64,000 bases of DNA, taken from positions 2,294,001 to 2,358,000 of the forward strand of contig OY782858.1 in assembly GCA_963678465.1 (NCBI GenBank). Reading direction: 5' to 3'. Shown here piece by piece: positions 9,188 through 19,413 of this stretch (positions are counted from its first letter, which is position 1; every line of letters starts with the position of its first letter). The notes beneath the pieces are model-generated. The model saw nothing but the letters and a program-made list of their open reading frames with translations. It was not told the DNA's origin and made no database searches. Position numbers and translations under genes: made by a program. This DNA is from Paludibacter sp963678465 (GTDB taxonomy: Bacteria; Bacteroidota; Bacteroidia; Bacteroidales; Paludibacteraceae).

Positions 9188-12100
9188 TTAGAAAATGATT
9201 TTAATACTTCCACCGATATTACGCATTGTAGGTCCGGCAGAGAATTCACCAAAGTCTGACAACAAATCGTTACCATAATTGGTCGCTTCAGGGTCAACAA
9301 AATTATTTTCCTGAGGAGTCCACATAAGCAAATTACGACCAATAAAACTCACTTCCATTGACGAAATTGCCTTATCAACAAATAAGCTCTTTGGTAAAAC
9401 ATATGAAAGCGTTACTTCTCTTAATTTTACGTAAGACTTATCCAGTACCATTTTTTCATACATCACCGTGTTTGTACTGTGGTTATAATATGAATACATC
9501 GCTTGCCAGCCAATTGGTATATCATTTTCAACATATACAGGAGCTGCAGTAGTTCCAATATTTTTTACCGAATTCGGCACCAGGAAAGGTTGACGTTCAT
9601 TGTAAGTTGTTATAGTTGAGTTACCATCAAATGCCATTAACTCAGCAGTATTACTCCAGAATTTTCCACCCTGACGCATATCAATAACACAACCAAGAGA
9701 AATACCTTTGTAGGTAAAGCGATTGGTAAAACCTGCAGTAAACTCAGGAGCAGAGGTACCGACAACTTTCTGATTCACAGGATCAATAGTAGGGCGACCT
9801 GTTGAAGCCACAATTACCTTTCCATCGGGAGTGGTAGCAGCCTGAGGAGTTGTAAACACGCCCAAAGGTTGACCTGCAACAGCCTTGAAATTAACCCCAT
9901 AAGCTGAGAATATAACATATTCTTTGGCACCTGCCCACAATTCTTTTACTTCACTTGTGTTTTTTGCATAAGTAACTGCAATATCCCAACTAAAGTCTTT
10001 TGTTTTTACTGGAACAGCCGACACTCTCAACTCAACACCCTGATTATTAACTAAACCAATATTTCTGGCCTGACTGGTAAATCTTGTTTCAGGGGCTATG
10101 GTAGCAAGAATAATCTGGTCTTTTGTGTTTTTATTATAATATGTAGCATCGATACCCAATCTATTATTCAATAATTTTGCTTCAAAACCAAATTCAACTT
10201 CAGTGGTTAACTCAGGACGTAAAGCCTGATTAGCCGCTCTGTTTCCTTCAGTTAGTCCCAAAACTCCGGCAATAGGTGTGTAAAGCGATCCGGATCCGAG
10301 ACCTACCTGAGTAGGAGTTATGATAGAACTTGTCATATACTGACTTGCATCATTACCAGTCTGACCCCAAGCGGCACGCAATTTCAGATAGTCAAGAATT
10401 TTGTTTTCTTTCAAACTAGGAACAGCATCTGTAAGAATAACAGATGTATTTACTCCTGGATAGAAGTAGCTATTTTTCCCTATTGGTAAAGTTGACGACC
10501 AATCGTTACGCATAGACAAAGTAACGAATGCCCAATCTTTGTAACTTAAGTCGAACTGACCAAGTACACCAAACAAACGTCGTTGATATATTGAACTTGA
10601 AGTCAACGGTTTATCAGTGCCATTCAACAAACTATACCAATTAGGCTGAGACAATCCATACAAGAAAGAATTCAACGCATAGCCACTTCTGTCATTGTAG
10701 TTTACTCCAGCAACTCCGGTTATTCTGAAATCCTCTCCAAATGAATAGTCGGCATTCAAATAACTAGTTACATCAAGCTGGCCTGTATACGAATTATTTT
10801 CCTGATATGTTCCCGGTTCTTCATTCTTGTAACCATTATTCCACGAACCAGCGCTTGGTTTTGCAATAGCATTCCAGTTGCGTTGACGGGCATTTGTATA
10901 ATCGCCACCAATACGACCAATCCACTTCAAACCTTTAGCAAGCTCCAATGTCAAATCAATTTTTCCATACACGCGGTCATCTTTATATTCATTACCGTTA
11001 TTTGCCACTACCCAATATGGGTTCTGAGCATAGAAAGTATAGAAGTTATCAACATTGTGATACATACTCGTATAATCTTTAAGCTGACTCAAAGGTATGT
11101 CTACTGGCATCTGAACAATTTCCTGAAACATTGAAGCACCGTCAGAACCCTGACCAGAACTGATTGCCGTAATATGTTTTTTTACATAATTTACATCGTA
11201 CGATGCGCTAAACTTTTTATACTTTGTATCTCCTCTGAACGAAAATATATTTCGTTTGAAAACATCCGCATCAGTTGGGATAATTCCATTAGAAGTAACA
11301 TTGCCGAATGAAAGCATAAAAGATGTGCTTTGTCCACCGCCCGAAATTGAGATTGAATTGTTATATTCCATCCCCGTTTCATAAAAATCACGCATATTAT
11401 TTTTAATTGGACTAAATGGCTTCTTCATTATCTTATAGTCGGCGTAAGATGCAGGAATTGTAGCATAACTCTGATCGGCATAAGCCCCCCATTCATGCAT
11501 CCTACCATCCAATTTAGGACCCCAAGATCCGTTTTCTGCCGGATCCCAAAACGGCCAGCCCTGTCCAAATGTTTCCTGATTCTGAGGCACACGCAAAACA
11601 TTTGCCGCAGTAACAGAACCATTATAGGTAACAGTTAATTTACCGCCTGTTTCTCCACGTTTTGTTGTAATTACAATAACCCCATTGGCTGCACGCGAAC
11701 CATACAAAGCAGTAGCCGATGCACCTTTAAGCACTGAAACAGATTCTACATCATCAGGATTAATGTCCGAAGCAAGGTTCCCAAAGTCAACAGAGTTATT
11801 TGAGGAATTATTCCCCTGAAAATCATTTTGCATTGGCACACCGTTGATAACATACAAAGGCTGATTATTGCCAGAGAAAGATGTGATACCTCTGATTACA
11901 ACTTTTTGCGAAGATCCTGTTCCACCAGCAGATGTAATAGTTAACCCTGCAACTTTACCTTGCAAACCACCCATAACAGTTGATCCCTTTGCTGCTGTAA
12001 TTTCGTCATTCTTAACAGTAGATGCCGAAAAACCTAAACTCTTTTCTGAACGCTTCAGACCAAAAGCTGTAACCACAACCTCATCAATCACTAAAGCATC

Positions 12101-12388
12101 CGACTCCAATTTCACCGTCATGTTGTTCGCAGCTTCCACCTCAACGGTTTTCATACCGACGTACGAAATGACAAGAGTTTTTGCATTACCCTGCAAACTG
12201 ATTTTAAAGACCCCATCAGCATCTGTAATTGTTCCGTTAGTAGTCGCCTTAACAATCACAGTAGCACCAATAATTGGTTGCCCATCGTCCGCCGAAATCA
12301 CTTTTCCTGTAACGGATTTCGATTGAGCATTAACCAAACCTACGCCTATCATAAACAGACAGGCCAATAAGAACGTTAGTTTTCTCAT
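9188..12388 (-). CDS. SusC-like TonB-dependent receptor (first operon)
   Basis: 1066 residues. Signal peptide (cleavage near VNAQS, residue 22), then a carboxypeptidase-regulatory-like domain (about 25-110), a TonB plug (about 115-250) with LYVINGVP and the family motif LKGASATALYGSRAANGVI, and a 22-strand barrel to the C-terminus. No N-terminal STN domain, so anti-sigma signalling of the FecA type is not expected. It imports a ligand captured by the adjacent SusD. Its promoter, leader and first ~25 codons are almost the same as those of the second susC at 16246-19413, while the mature proteins differ. Confidence 0.95.
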   Translation of the reverse strand: MRKLTFLLACLFMIGVGLVNAQSKSVTGKVISADDGQPIIGATVIVKATTNGTITDADGVFKISLQGNAKTLVISYVGMKTVEVEAANNMTVKLESDALVIDEVVVTAFGLKRSEKSLGFSASTVKNDEITAAKGSTVMGGLQGKVAGLTITSAGGTGSSQKVVIRGITSFSGNNQPLYVINGVPMQNDFQGNNSSNNSVDFGNLASDINPDDVESVSVLKGASATALYGSRAANGVIVITTKRGETGGKLTVTYNGSVTAANVLRVPQNQETFGQGWPFWDPAENGSWGPKLDGRMHEWGAYADQSYATIPASYADYKIMKKPFSPIKNNMRDFYETGMEYNNSISISGGGQSTSFMLSFGNVTSNGIIPTDADVFKRNIFSFRGDTKYKKFSASYDVNYVKKHITAISSGQGSDGASMFQEIVQMPVDIPLSQLKDYTSMYHNVDNFYTFYAQNPYWVVANNGNEYKDDRVYGKIDLTLELAKGLKWIGRIGGDYTNARQRNWNAIAKPSAGSWNNGYKNEEPGTYQENNSYTGQLDVTSYLNADYSFGEDFRITGVAGVNYNDRSGYALNSFLYGLSQPNWYSLLNGTDKPLTSSSIYQRRLFGVLGQFDLSYKDWAFVTLSMRNDWSSTLPIGKNSYFYPGVNTSVILTDAVPSLKENKILDYLKLRAAWGQTGNDASQYMTSSIITPTQVGLGSGSLYTPIAGVLGLTEGNRAANQALRPELTTEVEFGFEAKLLNNRLGIDATYYNKNTKDQIILATIAPETRFTSQARNIGLVNNQGVELRVSAVPVKTKDFSWDIAVTYAKNTSEVKELWAGAKEYVIFSAYGVNFKAVAGQPLGVFTTPQAATTPDGKVIVASTGRPTIDPVNQKVVGTSAPEFTAGFTNRFTYKGISLGCVIDMRQGGKFWSNTAELMAFDGNSTITTYNERQPFLVPNSVKNIGTTAAPVYVENDIPIGWQAMYSYYNHSTNTVMYEKMVLDKSYVKLREVTLSYVLPKSLFVDKAISSMEVSFIGRNLLMWTPQENNFVDPEATNYGNDLLSDFGEFSAGPTMRNIGGSIKIIF

Positions 12389-12451
12389 AAATTTACATTT
12401 TGTTTATTAATCTTTAATTTGCGCATTCTTACTTTTCCCAATAAAAGAATG

Positions 12452-12501
12452 CAAAAGTAAATCAATAAAATTTAATATACAAGAGTTTTTGTTGACAAAA
12501 A
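12452..12501 (-). promoter_or_regulatory. Promoter of the first susC, with upstream palindrome
   Basis: On the - strand CTTG (12483-12480), 20 bp, TACTTTTG (12459-12452) followed by CATTC. Just upstream is a near-perfect palindrome TTTTTGT-CA-ACAAAAA (12501-12486). The same three elements at the same spacing precede the second susC, which makes chance unlikely. Confidence 0.7.
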
Positions 12502-13556
12502 GAAAAATTATACAAGTTTTTTCTGACATTTCGACATCGCAAACTTCAAATAAGAGTCGTAACGAAAATTTTTGACATTTTAAGAAATGTATATTGTCTA
12601 TGCAAATAACTCATTTACAACCCATTGAACCATAAACATACATTAACATGATTTAATAGTAGTGAAATGACAGTTTTTTTGCATTTTTTTATACGGACTA
12701 TCACATTTAACATTACACTCTAAATGAAATTACAGAAGAAATGCTTTTAATAAACTTACAAAACCACATTGAGCTGATATTTTAGTGATATATTTTAATA
12801 TGTAATCTATAATAAATCACAATTGCTAACAGAATGCAATAATTAAAAGAAATTTTATTTGGCAAACAGCAAAGAAACAAAGCAGAAAGAAAGAAAAAAA
12901 ATAATTTATATTTTAAATAAAATGCTTATAATTGTTAATCAGGTAAAAGAACAAAGCAAAGTAAAGATATATTAATGCAAATTTTCCTTATTAAGGTTGA
13001 AGGACGTCAACAGCACCGTATAAAAGGAAGATAAAGCCAAATGAAATGTTCAGATCGAGAATCACACAAAACAAAGTGCGAGAGACATACTGTTCTCAAC
13101 CAAGATATCGATTCATAACACGAAGACAATACTCTCCTTTATAATAAAAAATGGGATATTGAGCTATTTTGTCGATTCATTCAACAAGATTCAACAATTT
13201 GTCATCCCATTTCAATCAACGAAATCGAAAAAAAGATCATCTTGTATATGACGCTCATTCAAACTACTTAAATACTAACAAAAAAAATAAACAATCAAAC
13301 AGGACACGAAACAGAAAAAAAGGCATTTCGCTATTGAGATAGAAAAAAAAAAAAATAAAGTCCGCTTTCCATCATTATGAAAAAAAATGTACAATAGAAA
13401 AACTGCAAGTTTGCTACTAACAAACACTCAAACACTCCTAATTTACAGTTGACCTCAAAGCACTTATCAAAGCCTAACACATCCTATCAAACGAGCAGAT
13501 TTATGGAACATATATCCGAGAAGATTAATATTGTATCCGATATACAACACACAAAC

Positions 13557-13597
13557 AAAAAAAAGGGAACTGCCTCATAATAAAGACAATTCCCTTT
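13557..13597 (-). terminator. Terminator of the second SusCD operon
   Basis: On the - strand AAAGGGAATTG, a 14-base loop, CAGTTCCC and then eight T; the stem is about 11 bp with one wobble. It lies 39 bp past the last gene. Confidence 0.8.
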
Positions 13598-13635
13598 GTT
13601 ATTAAACGAATTTTTCTAATAAATCAGAAGATAAA

Positions 13636-14577
13636 TCATTTTATCAAGCCAGTCAATTCAAGATCAGTGACAAGATCAGTTCCGGGGAATCCTACAAATG
13701 TAGGATTCATCCCCCAACCACCAGGAAGTTCACTCACATAATAATATGGATTGAGCTGTAGATAACGAATTTTCCCGTCTGTACCTTTTTTTACTATACT
13801 CTTTTTATCATCAGTTTTGCCTATAGCAGAAGGCAGATATGCTTTTATTGGACCTACTGGCTGACCAGCGTCATCATGATAAATCAAATTAGTATACCAG
13901 GAGCCCTCCCATGTCACATAAGTAGCACCTACATTGAACACGATATAAGGTTGAACCGTACCTCCTATCCATCCAGTCCATTCAGCTGCTTCAAGCACTG
14001 CAGTAGAATAGGGATAATTAATTCTGTAAAAGTTTTTCTTATCATCCCTTTGCTCCAATGTTACTTCCACTGCATAGGCAACTTTAGCTGTTGAAAAAGC
14101 AAAAGAGTCATAGAAATGAACCTTTCCAAGATTATTCCATTTAACAATAATTACCTTCGCCTTAAAATTTGCATATTCCACTTTATATGGATTTACATAA
14201 TCTTGAGCAATTTTGACCTCAAAAGTCATATCTTCTCCAACAGGAGCTGAACCGGCTGTCAAAATTTTAAGAGTAGCAGTAGATTGACCAGCAGCAAAAG
14301 ATACTGTTGCAGGAATTACAAAGTTATTTTTATCATTAGAAACTACTTCCACGGGAATCTGAGCTGCGTCTGTAGTCTTATCACGCATAACTAATAACGA
14401 AAGCGACAACTCATTATTAGGATCTAATTCAAATGCGGTTTTATTTGTAGAAGCAAAACGTACCGCCTGAACATTATCGCTCACCACAGGACTTGGAACA
14501 ATTACATCTTCATACTCACTACATGCGGTAAAGACTGTAGCTACCAGAAGTGCAATAAATAATTTATACAATTTCAT
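13636..14577 (-). CDS. Surface lipoprotein of the second SusCD operon
   Basis: 313 residues; type II signal peptide with lipobox FTACS (Cys about residue 19) and an acidic stretch (EYED) after it, as in surface-exported Bacteroidetes lipoproteins. Residues ~35-145 look like an immunoglobulin-like or Calx-beta-like module (VPATVSF-type strand, then AAGQSTATLKI), similar to the BT_3987/DUF1735 N-terminal domains found after SusD genes; the assignment is tentative. The remainder is beta-rich with many aromatic residues, as in glycan-binding domains. It follows susD by 26 bp and closes the operon. Likely an accessory ligand-binding protein in SusE/F position. Confidence 0.7.
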   Translation of the reverse strand: MKLYKLFIALLVATVFTACSEYEDVIVPSPVVSDNVQAVRFASTNKTAFELDPNNELSLSLLVMRDKTTDAAQIPVEVVSNDKNNFVIPATVSFAAGQSTATLKILTAGSAPVGEDMTFEVKIAQDYVNPYKVEYANFKAKVIIVKWNNLGKVHFYDSFAFSTAKVAYAVEVTLEQRDDKKNFYRINYPYSTAVLEAAEWTGWIGGTVQPYIVFNVGATYVTWEGSWYTNLIYHDDAGQPVGPIKAYLPSAIGKTDDKKSIVKKGTDGKIRYLQLNPYYYVSELPGGWGMNPTFVGFPGTDLVTDLELTGLIK

Positions 14578-14603
14578 ATCTCAAATTTTTTATTGATTAA
14601 TAA

Positions 14604-16223
14604 TTACAAATCGGTTACAGGTTGTGGAGTTGGTGCAGCCGGATTATTGTCGGCATCACTCAGTTTAGGATTTGCCTGAATTTCAGCCTCAGGAATTCTC
14701 CACAACAACAAAGGATCTTTAGCTGGAATATTGAAAATCATAGTTGCATTTGGATATCCGCCACCACGACGATCCACACCTGAATTTGTCCTCATAATAT
14801 CAAACCAGCTTAAGCCTTCTCCCCAAAGTTCAATTCTACGCTGATGAATAACTTCAGTACGGATATCCTGTGGAGATGTAGCAGCGCATACATATTCAGG
14901 ATCGCGATAAGTTTTGATAAAGCTTTCAAGTGTGGCTTTACCTGCACCGCCATTCATGGCTTCAGCCTCAGCCTTGATCAGATACATTTCTTCAATACGC
15001 ATCAACGGAATATCGTTAGCATTTGTTGAAGTTCCAACCACATCTCCATATGGAGCAAACTTAACCTGAGTATAAGCTCTGTAATTATACTTAGTCATCC
15101 AAGCTTGCTGAGTAGCTGTCAAAATAGGAGAAGTTTTTGCTTCGCTCAGCCACCATTTTTTTCGCACATCACTTGCAGGAATAGAAGCATAAAGTTTTTT
15201 GTTGATTTGCATTCCACCTGAGAAGTTTGCGTAACCATAATTTAACGAACCCATGTGTGAAATCCAGTTTACAATACCTGAAGTTACAACGCGGTCGGTT
15301 TCTGAGATGATTATCGCCCACATCCAGTTATTCTCTGCTGCATCTTTGAATGTTGGTTTACTTACATCGGCAATAGAAGCGGGCTTGATTGCAGGCGCCT
15401 CTGCACCTGCTGCATCAATCGCAGCTTGAGCATCTGTTGCAGCTTGAGGATACAAGCCCATAGTCAAATGAATCCGAGCACGTATACCATACGCTACAGC
15501 AAGACTAATATAGCGCTTGTCAGCTCTTACTACACCAGCATCTTTAGCTTCATTAAGCAACTTTATAGCATCGTCAATATCAGTTTTAATCTGAGCATAT
15601 ACTTCCTCTACAGTTGCACGAGTCTGACCATCGATCGCTACCTCCTCCCAATTTTTATTTGTTACCAAAGGAACACAAGGAAGCGATTTGCTGTCTGCAT
15701 AATTAAACTGATATAACTGCGCCAACACAAAGTAACTAAAAGCGCGGGTAGCGAGCCCCTGAGCGAGGTAGTACTTCAATGAATTTTCTTTTGTTTCCGC
15801 TGGAATTGAATTTATTACACTGTTCGTCGTCAGAATGATTGAATACATATCATTCCACAAGATTTGACCTTCACGCGAGGTTGTTACACGATCTGAAAAA
15901 TCGACATTGTTACCTGCCCAGTTATAACCATTATCCTCTGACACTACATCCAACCCATTAGCATCAGTAAAAAACATTACGGAGGGATAACCAAAGTCAT
16001 TATGTCGCACAGAACCTAAAGCATCTTCGTTTGGCCCATACTGATTGAACTGAGCAAAAATAGCATTCACACCTGCCTCAGCTTTTTTCGGATCAAGCTT
16101 TAATACCTCATCTTTTATCGAAGAAGTCAAAGTGTTGCCTTCAGGTAAAGCATCCAGATCTTCACATCCGGTAAAACCTAAATAAAGTAATGCTGATAAA
16201 GCATAGATATATTTTCTTTTCAT
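14604..16223 (-). CDS. SusD/RagB-like surface lipoprotein (second operon)
   Basis: 539 residues; lipobox LGFTGC with Cys about residue 20, then DLDALPEG. Family landmarks include an N-terminal TPR-like helical region and, near the C-terminus, RIEEMYLIKAEAEA, HQRRIELWGEGLSWFDIMR and a final LLWRIPEAEIQANP. These are the SusD/RagB signatures. It captures substrate for the SusC partner encoded 22 bp upstream. It is distinct from the SusD of the first operon, which lacks this exact C-terminal pattern, so the two systems probably take different ligands. Confidence 0.95.
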   Translation of the reverse strand: MKRKYIYALSALLYLGFTGCEDLDALPEGNTLTSSIKDEVLKLDPKKAEAGVNAIFAQFNQYGPNEDALGSVRHNDFGYPSVMFFTDANGLDVVSEDNGYNWAGNNVDFSDRVTTSREGQILWNDMYSIILTTNSVINSIPAETKENSLKYYLAQGLATRAFSYFVLAQLYQFNYADSKSLPCVPLVTNKNWEEVAIDGQTRATVEEVYAQIKTDIDDAIKLLNEAKDAGVVRADKRYISLAVAYGIRARIHLTMGLYPQAATDAQAAIDAAGAEAPAIKPASIADVSKPTFKDAAENNWMWAIIISETDRVVTSGIVNWISHMGSLNYGYANFSGGMQINKKLYASIPASDVRKKWWLSEAKTSPILTATQQAWMTKYNYRAYTQVKFAPYGDVVGTSTNANDIPLMRIEEMYLIKAEAEAMNGGAGKATLESFIKTYRDPEYVCAATSPQDIRTEVIHQRRIELWGEGLSWFDIMRTNSGVDRRGGGYPNATMIFNIPAKDPLLLWRIPEAEIQANPKLSDADNNPAAPTPQPVTDL

Positions 16224-16245
16224 ATACTTTTGTTTTTAAATATAA

Positions 16246-19200
16246 TTAAAATGTCAAACTAATACCACCCGAGATAGTGCGGATTGGAGTATAAAGAGCT
16301 GTTGTTGCTGAGATATAGCTCTGACGTGGATCTAAACCATTTCTGCTTGACAACAATGCGACATTATCAGCAGCAAGATAGATACGCAATTTATTTACAT
16401 CAATTCTTCGAACTAAATTCGATGGCAATGTATAACCTACAGTTATGTTATTTAAACTCAAATAATCAGAACTTATAAGGAAACGTGTTGAAGTTGAATT
16501 TGCATATTGATCGTTAGCATTTAAACGAGGAACGTCAGTATTGCTGTTTTCAGGAGTCCATGCATTATAAATGTCTTTATGCCAGTTACGTCCACCATTA
16601 GAAGCTGTACCGCCATGCATTAACCCCTGGTATCCGCTGTCGTAAATAGTTCCACCAAGCTGATATGAACACTGCACAGAGGCATCAAAACCATATGCTT
16701 CTAAAGAGGTGCCAAATCCACCATACACTTTAGGGAGCAGGTCTTCAGTTGCTACTTTGTGATTCAATGCAAGGTTATAGTCAGAAACTTTCAATGGATT
16801 GCCATCTACATCTTTTGACCAATACTGAGCCAAACCTGTAGTCGGATCAACACCAGCATAATCAACCAAATACATACGATACATCGAATAACCCTCTTCG
16901 TAAATACGTGTTCCATCAATCAATTTACCCTGAAGATCGGGATGAAGTTGATTGATTTTATTTTTGATGAAAGTAGCATTTGCATTAATACTCCATGATA
17001 TATTCTTACTTTTTAACACGTTCCAGTTCAAATCAACTTCAAGCCCTGAGTTAGTCATTGATCCAACATTCATAGGAATTGATGTATAACCAGAAATTGG
17101 TCCAACTGGTTTGTAATACAACATATCACCCGATTTACGACCAAAATACTCAATGCTACCTGAGAGTTTATCTTTAAACACTGCGAAATCAAGACCCACA
17201 TTGTAAGAAGTTGATGTTTCCCATGTCAAATCAGGATTTCCTTTATAACTCATAGCTCCATCAGCAAATACTCCATCGGCACCCGTGAGGCGATATTGAT
17301 TTTGCCATGCATAATAGTTACCTACATTGTCATTACCCTGTTGTCCAAACGAAGCTTTAACTTTAAGCATATCAATCCAGGCCACATCAGCCATAAAAGT
17401 TTCTTTATTCATCAACCATGCAGCACTTGCAGAATAGAAATCACCCCAACGATTTTCAGGGCTGAAACGAGATGAAGCATCACGTCTGTAAGATACATTT
17501 CCGAAATACTTGTCATCGTAAGAATAATTCACACGACCAAAAATACCTTTTGTGGCATATTCTGATTTTGCACCACCTCCACGAAGCTGGTCAATCGCGT
17601 TACTTACATAATAACTTTCCGGATTGTATAAGTTCTGACCACTTGCATAAACATATTCAGACCTATATGAATAACCATCATAACCCGCTGTAATATCTAA
17701 ATTCTGAACATCAGAAATTTGAGTCCGATAGCTTGCAATATATTGCTGATTCATACCAAAAGTTCTTGTTTGCTCCTGATATGCAGTACCGCCATAAGAA
17801 GCACTTTGCCCCATATAAACGTTTCCAAGATCATTATAACGGGTATTATCAACATTCAGGCCATAACGAGCAGTAAGGGTTAAGCCCTTCATAGGAGTAA
17901 TTTCGGCAAACCATGTTGTATTTAAAATATCCATCAAATAATTTGTTTTATTATAAATAAGGTCACCTGATGGGTTGGAAATCGACATAAAACGACGAGA
18001 GAAATTGGTACTTACACCATCACCATAGTCATAGATCTTACGTCCGTTATTAAGCATAATGCTTTTATCAGCTGCACTTCTTACATAAAGAGGATAAATT
18101 GGAGCCATATTATTAGCAATAAAGAAGGCGTTACCTGATGAGTTTGTAGTAATCTGTTCACCTGGATAATTACTATTCGAGTAATTATAGTTCACATTAG
18201 CACCTACTTTCAACCATTCTTTCACCTGGTAGTCTCCTTTAAAACGTCCGGATAGACGGTTAAAGCCTGACCCTGAAATAAGTCCCTGATCGTCCAAGTA
18301 GCCAAATGATAAATAATAGTTACTCTTGTCTGATGCTCCCGATATTGACAGGTTATATTCCTGACGCATATTGTTCTGGAAAGTTTCATCAGCCCAGTTG
18401 TCAGGAGTATAGTAGTATTTAGCATCACTATATCCCAACGCTGCATTTGGATTAAGCTTTCCGTTAGTTCCTATTAATAATTCACCTGTTGGTACTGTAT
18501 ACACATTGTACCCTGATCCACCTTCAGTTGCGGAGGTAATTTTGGAATTAGCGTAAGCATTTGCTTGCGAAGGAGAGTAGCTCAAATTATAAATACCTGC
18601 ATTATAAATTGCCTGATAAGAGGTTTCAAGATAATTCTGCGGGCTGGTCATTACATCATAGTTTTTGATCGAACGCGAATTCATACCCCACTTTGAATCA
18701 AATTTGATACTTGCTTCACCCTTAGCACCTTTTTTAGTGGTGATCATAATGATACCGTTGGCACCACGAGCCCCATAAAGTGCCGTAGAAGCTGCATCTT
18801 TAAGTACAGTCATAGATTCAATATCGGTTGTATTCAACGAAGACAAGTCTCCATCAAAAGGCACACCATCAACCACATACAATGGGCTCATCCCTGCATT
18901 AATAGAACCCACACCACGAACACGAATAGTAGCTGAAGTCCCTGGTTGACCGTTAGCACTCTGAACCTGAACACCGGCGACAGCACCTGCAAGTGCGTTC
19001 GAGATGTTGGACACCTGACGTTTCTCAATCTTGTCAGACTTCATAACTGCTGCAGAACCTGTGTAAGACCCCTTGGTGGCAGTACCATAAGCAACCACTA
19101 ACACTTCTTCAAGTTCAGAAGCTTCGTTTGCTAATCTTACAATCATATTATTTACTGCATCCAACTCAACCGTTTTCATACCTATGTACGAAATCACAAG

Positions 19201-19413
19201 AGTCTTCGAATTGATGGGAACGGCAATATTGAAACGACCATTCACATCGGTAATAGTACCGAGAGTAGTTCCTTTCACCATTACCGACGCACCAATAACC
19301 GGCTGCTCATCTTCTACTGAAAATACTGTTCCAGTAATTGCACGAGATTGAGCATTAACCAAACCTACGCCTATCAGAAAAAGACAGGCCAATAAGAACG
19401 TTAGTTTTCTCAT
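16246..19413 (-). CDS. SusC/RagA-like TonB-dependent receptor (second operon)
   Basis: 1055 residues. Signal peptide nearly the same as the first SusC (two changes in 22 residues), carboxypeptidase-regulatory-like domain (about 25-110), plug domain with SPLYVVDGVPF and TVLKDAASTALYGARGANGII, then the barrel ending in GGISLTF. No STN domain. As in the other operon, no degradative enzyme is encoded next to it. The match with the first SusC drops sharply after the signal peptide, which is discussed as a finding. Confidence 0.95.
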   Translation of the reverse strand: MRKLTFLLACLFLIGVGLVNAQSRAITGTVFSVEDEQPVIGASVMVKGTTLGTITDVNGRFNIAVPINSKTLVISYIGMKTVELDAVNNMIVRLANEASELEEVLVVAYGTATKGSYTGSAAVMKSDKIEKRQVSNISNALAGAVAGVQVQSANGQPGTSATIRVRGVGSINAGMSPLYVVDGVPFDGDLSSLNTTDIESMTVLKDAASTALYGARGANGIIMITTKKGAKGEASIKFDSKWGMNSRSIKNYDVMTSPQNYLETSYQAIYNAGIYNLSYSPSQANAYANSKITSATEGGSGYNVYTVPTGELLIGTNGKLNPNAALGYSDAKYYYTPDNWADETFQNNMRQEYNLSISGASDKSNYYLSFGYLDDQGLISGSGFNRLSGRFKGDYQVKEWLKVGANVNYNYSNSNYPGEQITTNSSGNAFFIANNMAPIYPLYVRSAADKSIMLNNGRKIYDYGDGVSTNFSRRFMSISNPSGDLIYNKTNYLMDILNTTWFAEITPMKGLTLTARYGLNVDNTRYNDLGNVYMGQSASYGGTAYQEQTRTFGMNQQYIASYRTQISDVQNLDITAGYDGYSYRSEYVYASGQNLYNPESYYVSNAIDQLRGGGAKSEYATKGIFGRVNYSYDDKYFGNVSYRRDASSRFSPENRWGDFYSASAAWLMNKETFMADVAWIDMLKVKASFGQQGNDNVGNYYAWQNQYRLTGADGVFADGAMSYKGNPDLTWETSTSYNVGLDFAVFKDKLSGSIEYFGRKSGDMLYYKPVGPISGYTSIPMNVGSMTNSGLEVDLNWNVLKSKNISWSINANATFIKNKINQLHPDLQGKLIDGTRIYEEGYSMYRMYLVDYAGVDPTTGLAQYWSKDVDGNPLKVSDYNLALNHKVATEDLLPKVYGGFGTSLEAYGFDASVQCSYQLGGTIYDSGYQGLMHGGTASNGGRNWHKDIYNAWTPENSNTDVPRLNANDQYANSTSTRFLISSDYLSLNNITVGYTLPSNLVRRIDVNKLRIYLAADNVALLSSRNGLDPRQSYISATTALYTPIRTISGGISLTF

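Larger units (their letters stand above)
12389..13635. other. 1.25-kb gene-free stretch between the SusCD operons
   Basis: Very AT-rich. It carries the susC promoter and leader at the left end and the terminator of the second operon at the right end. Between them (about 12510-13550) I find no frame with coding character, no tRNA-like fold and no family motif. There are many A-runs, and one 9-bp inverted repeat (AAATGGGAT near 13148 with its complement near 13203). Confidence 0.6.
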
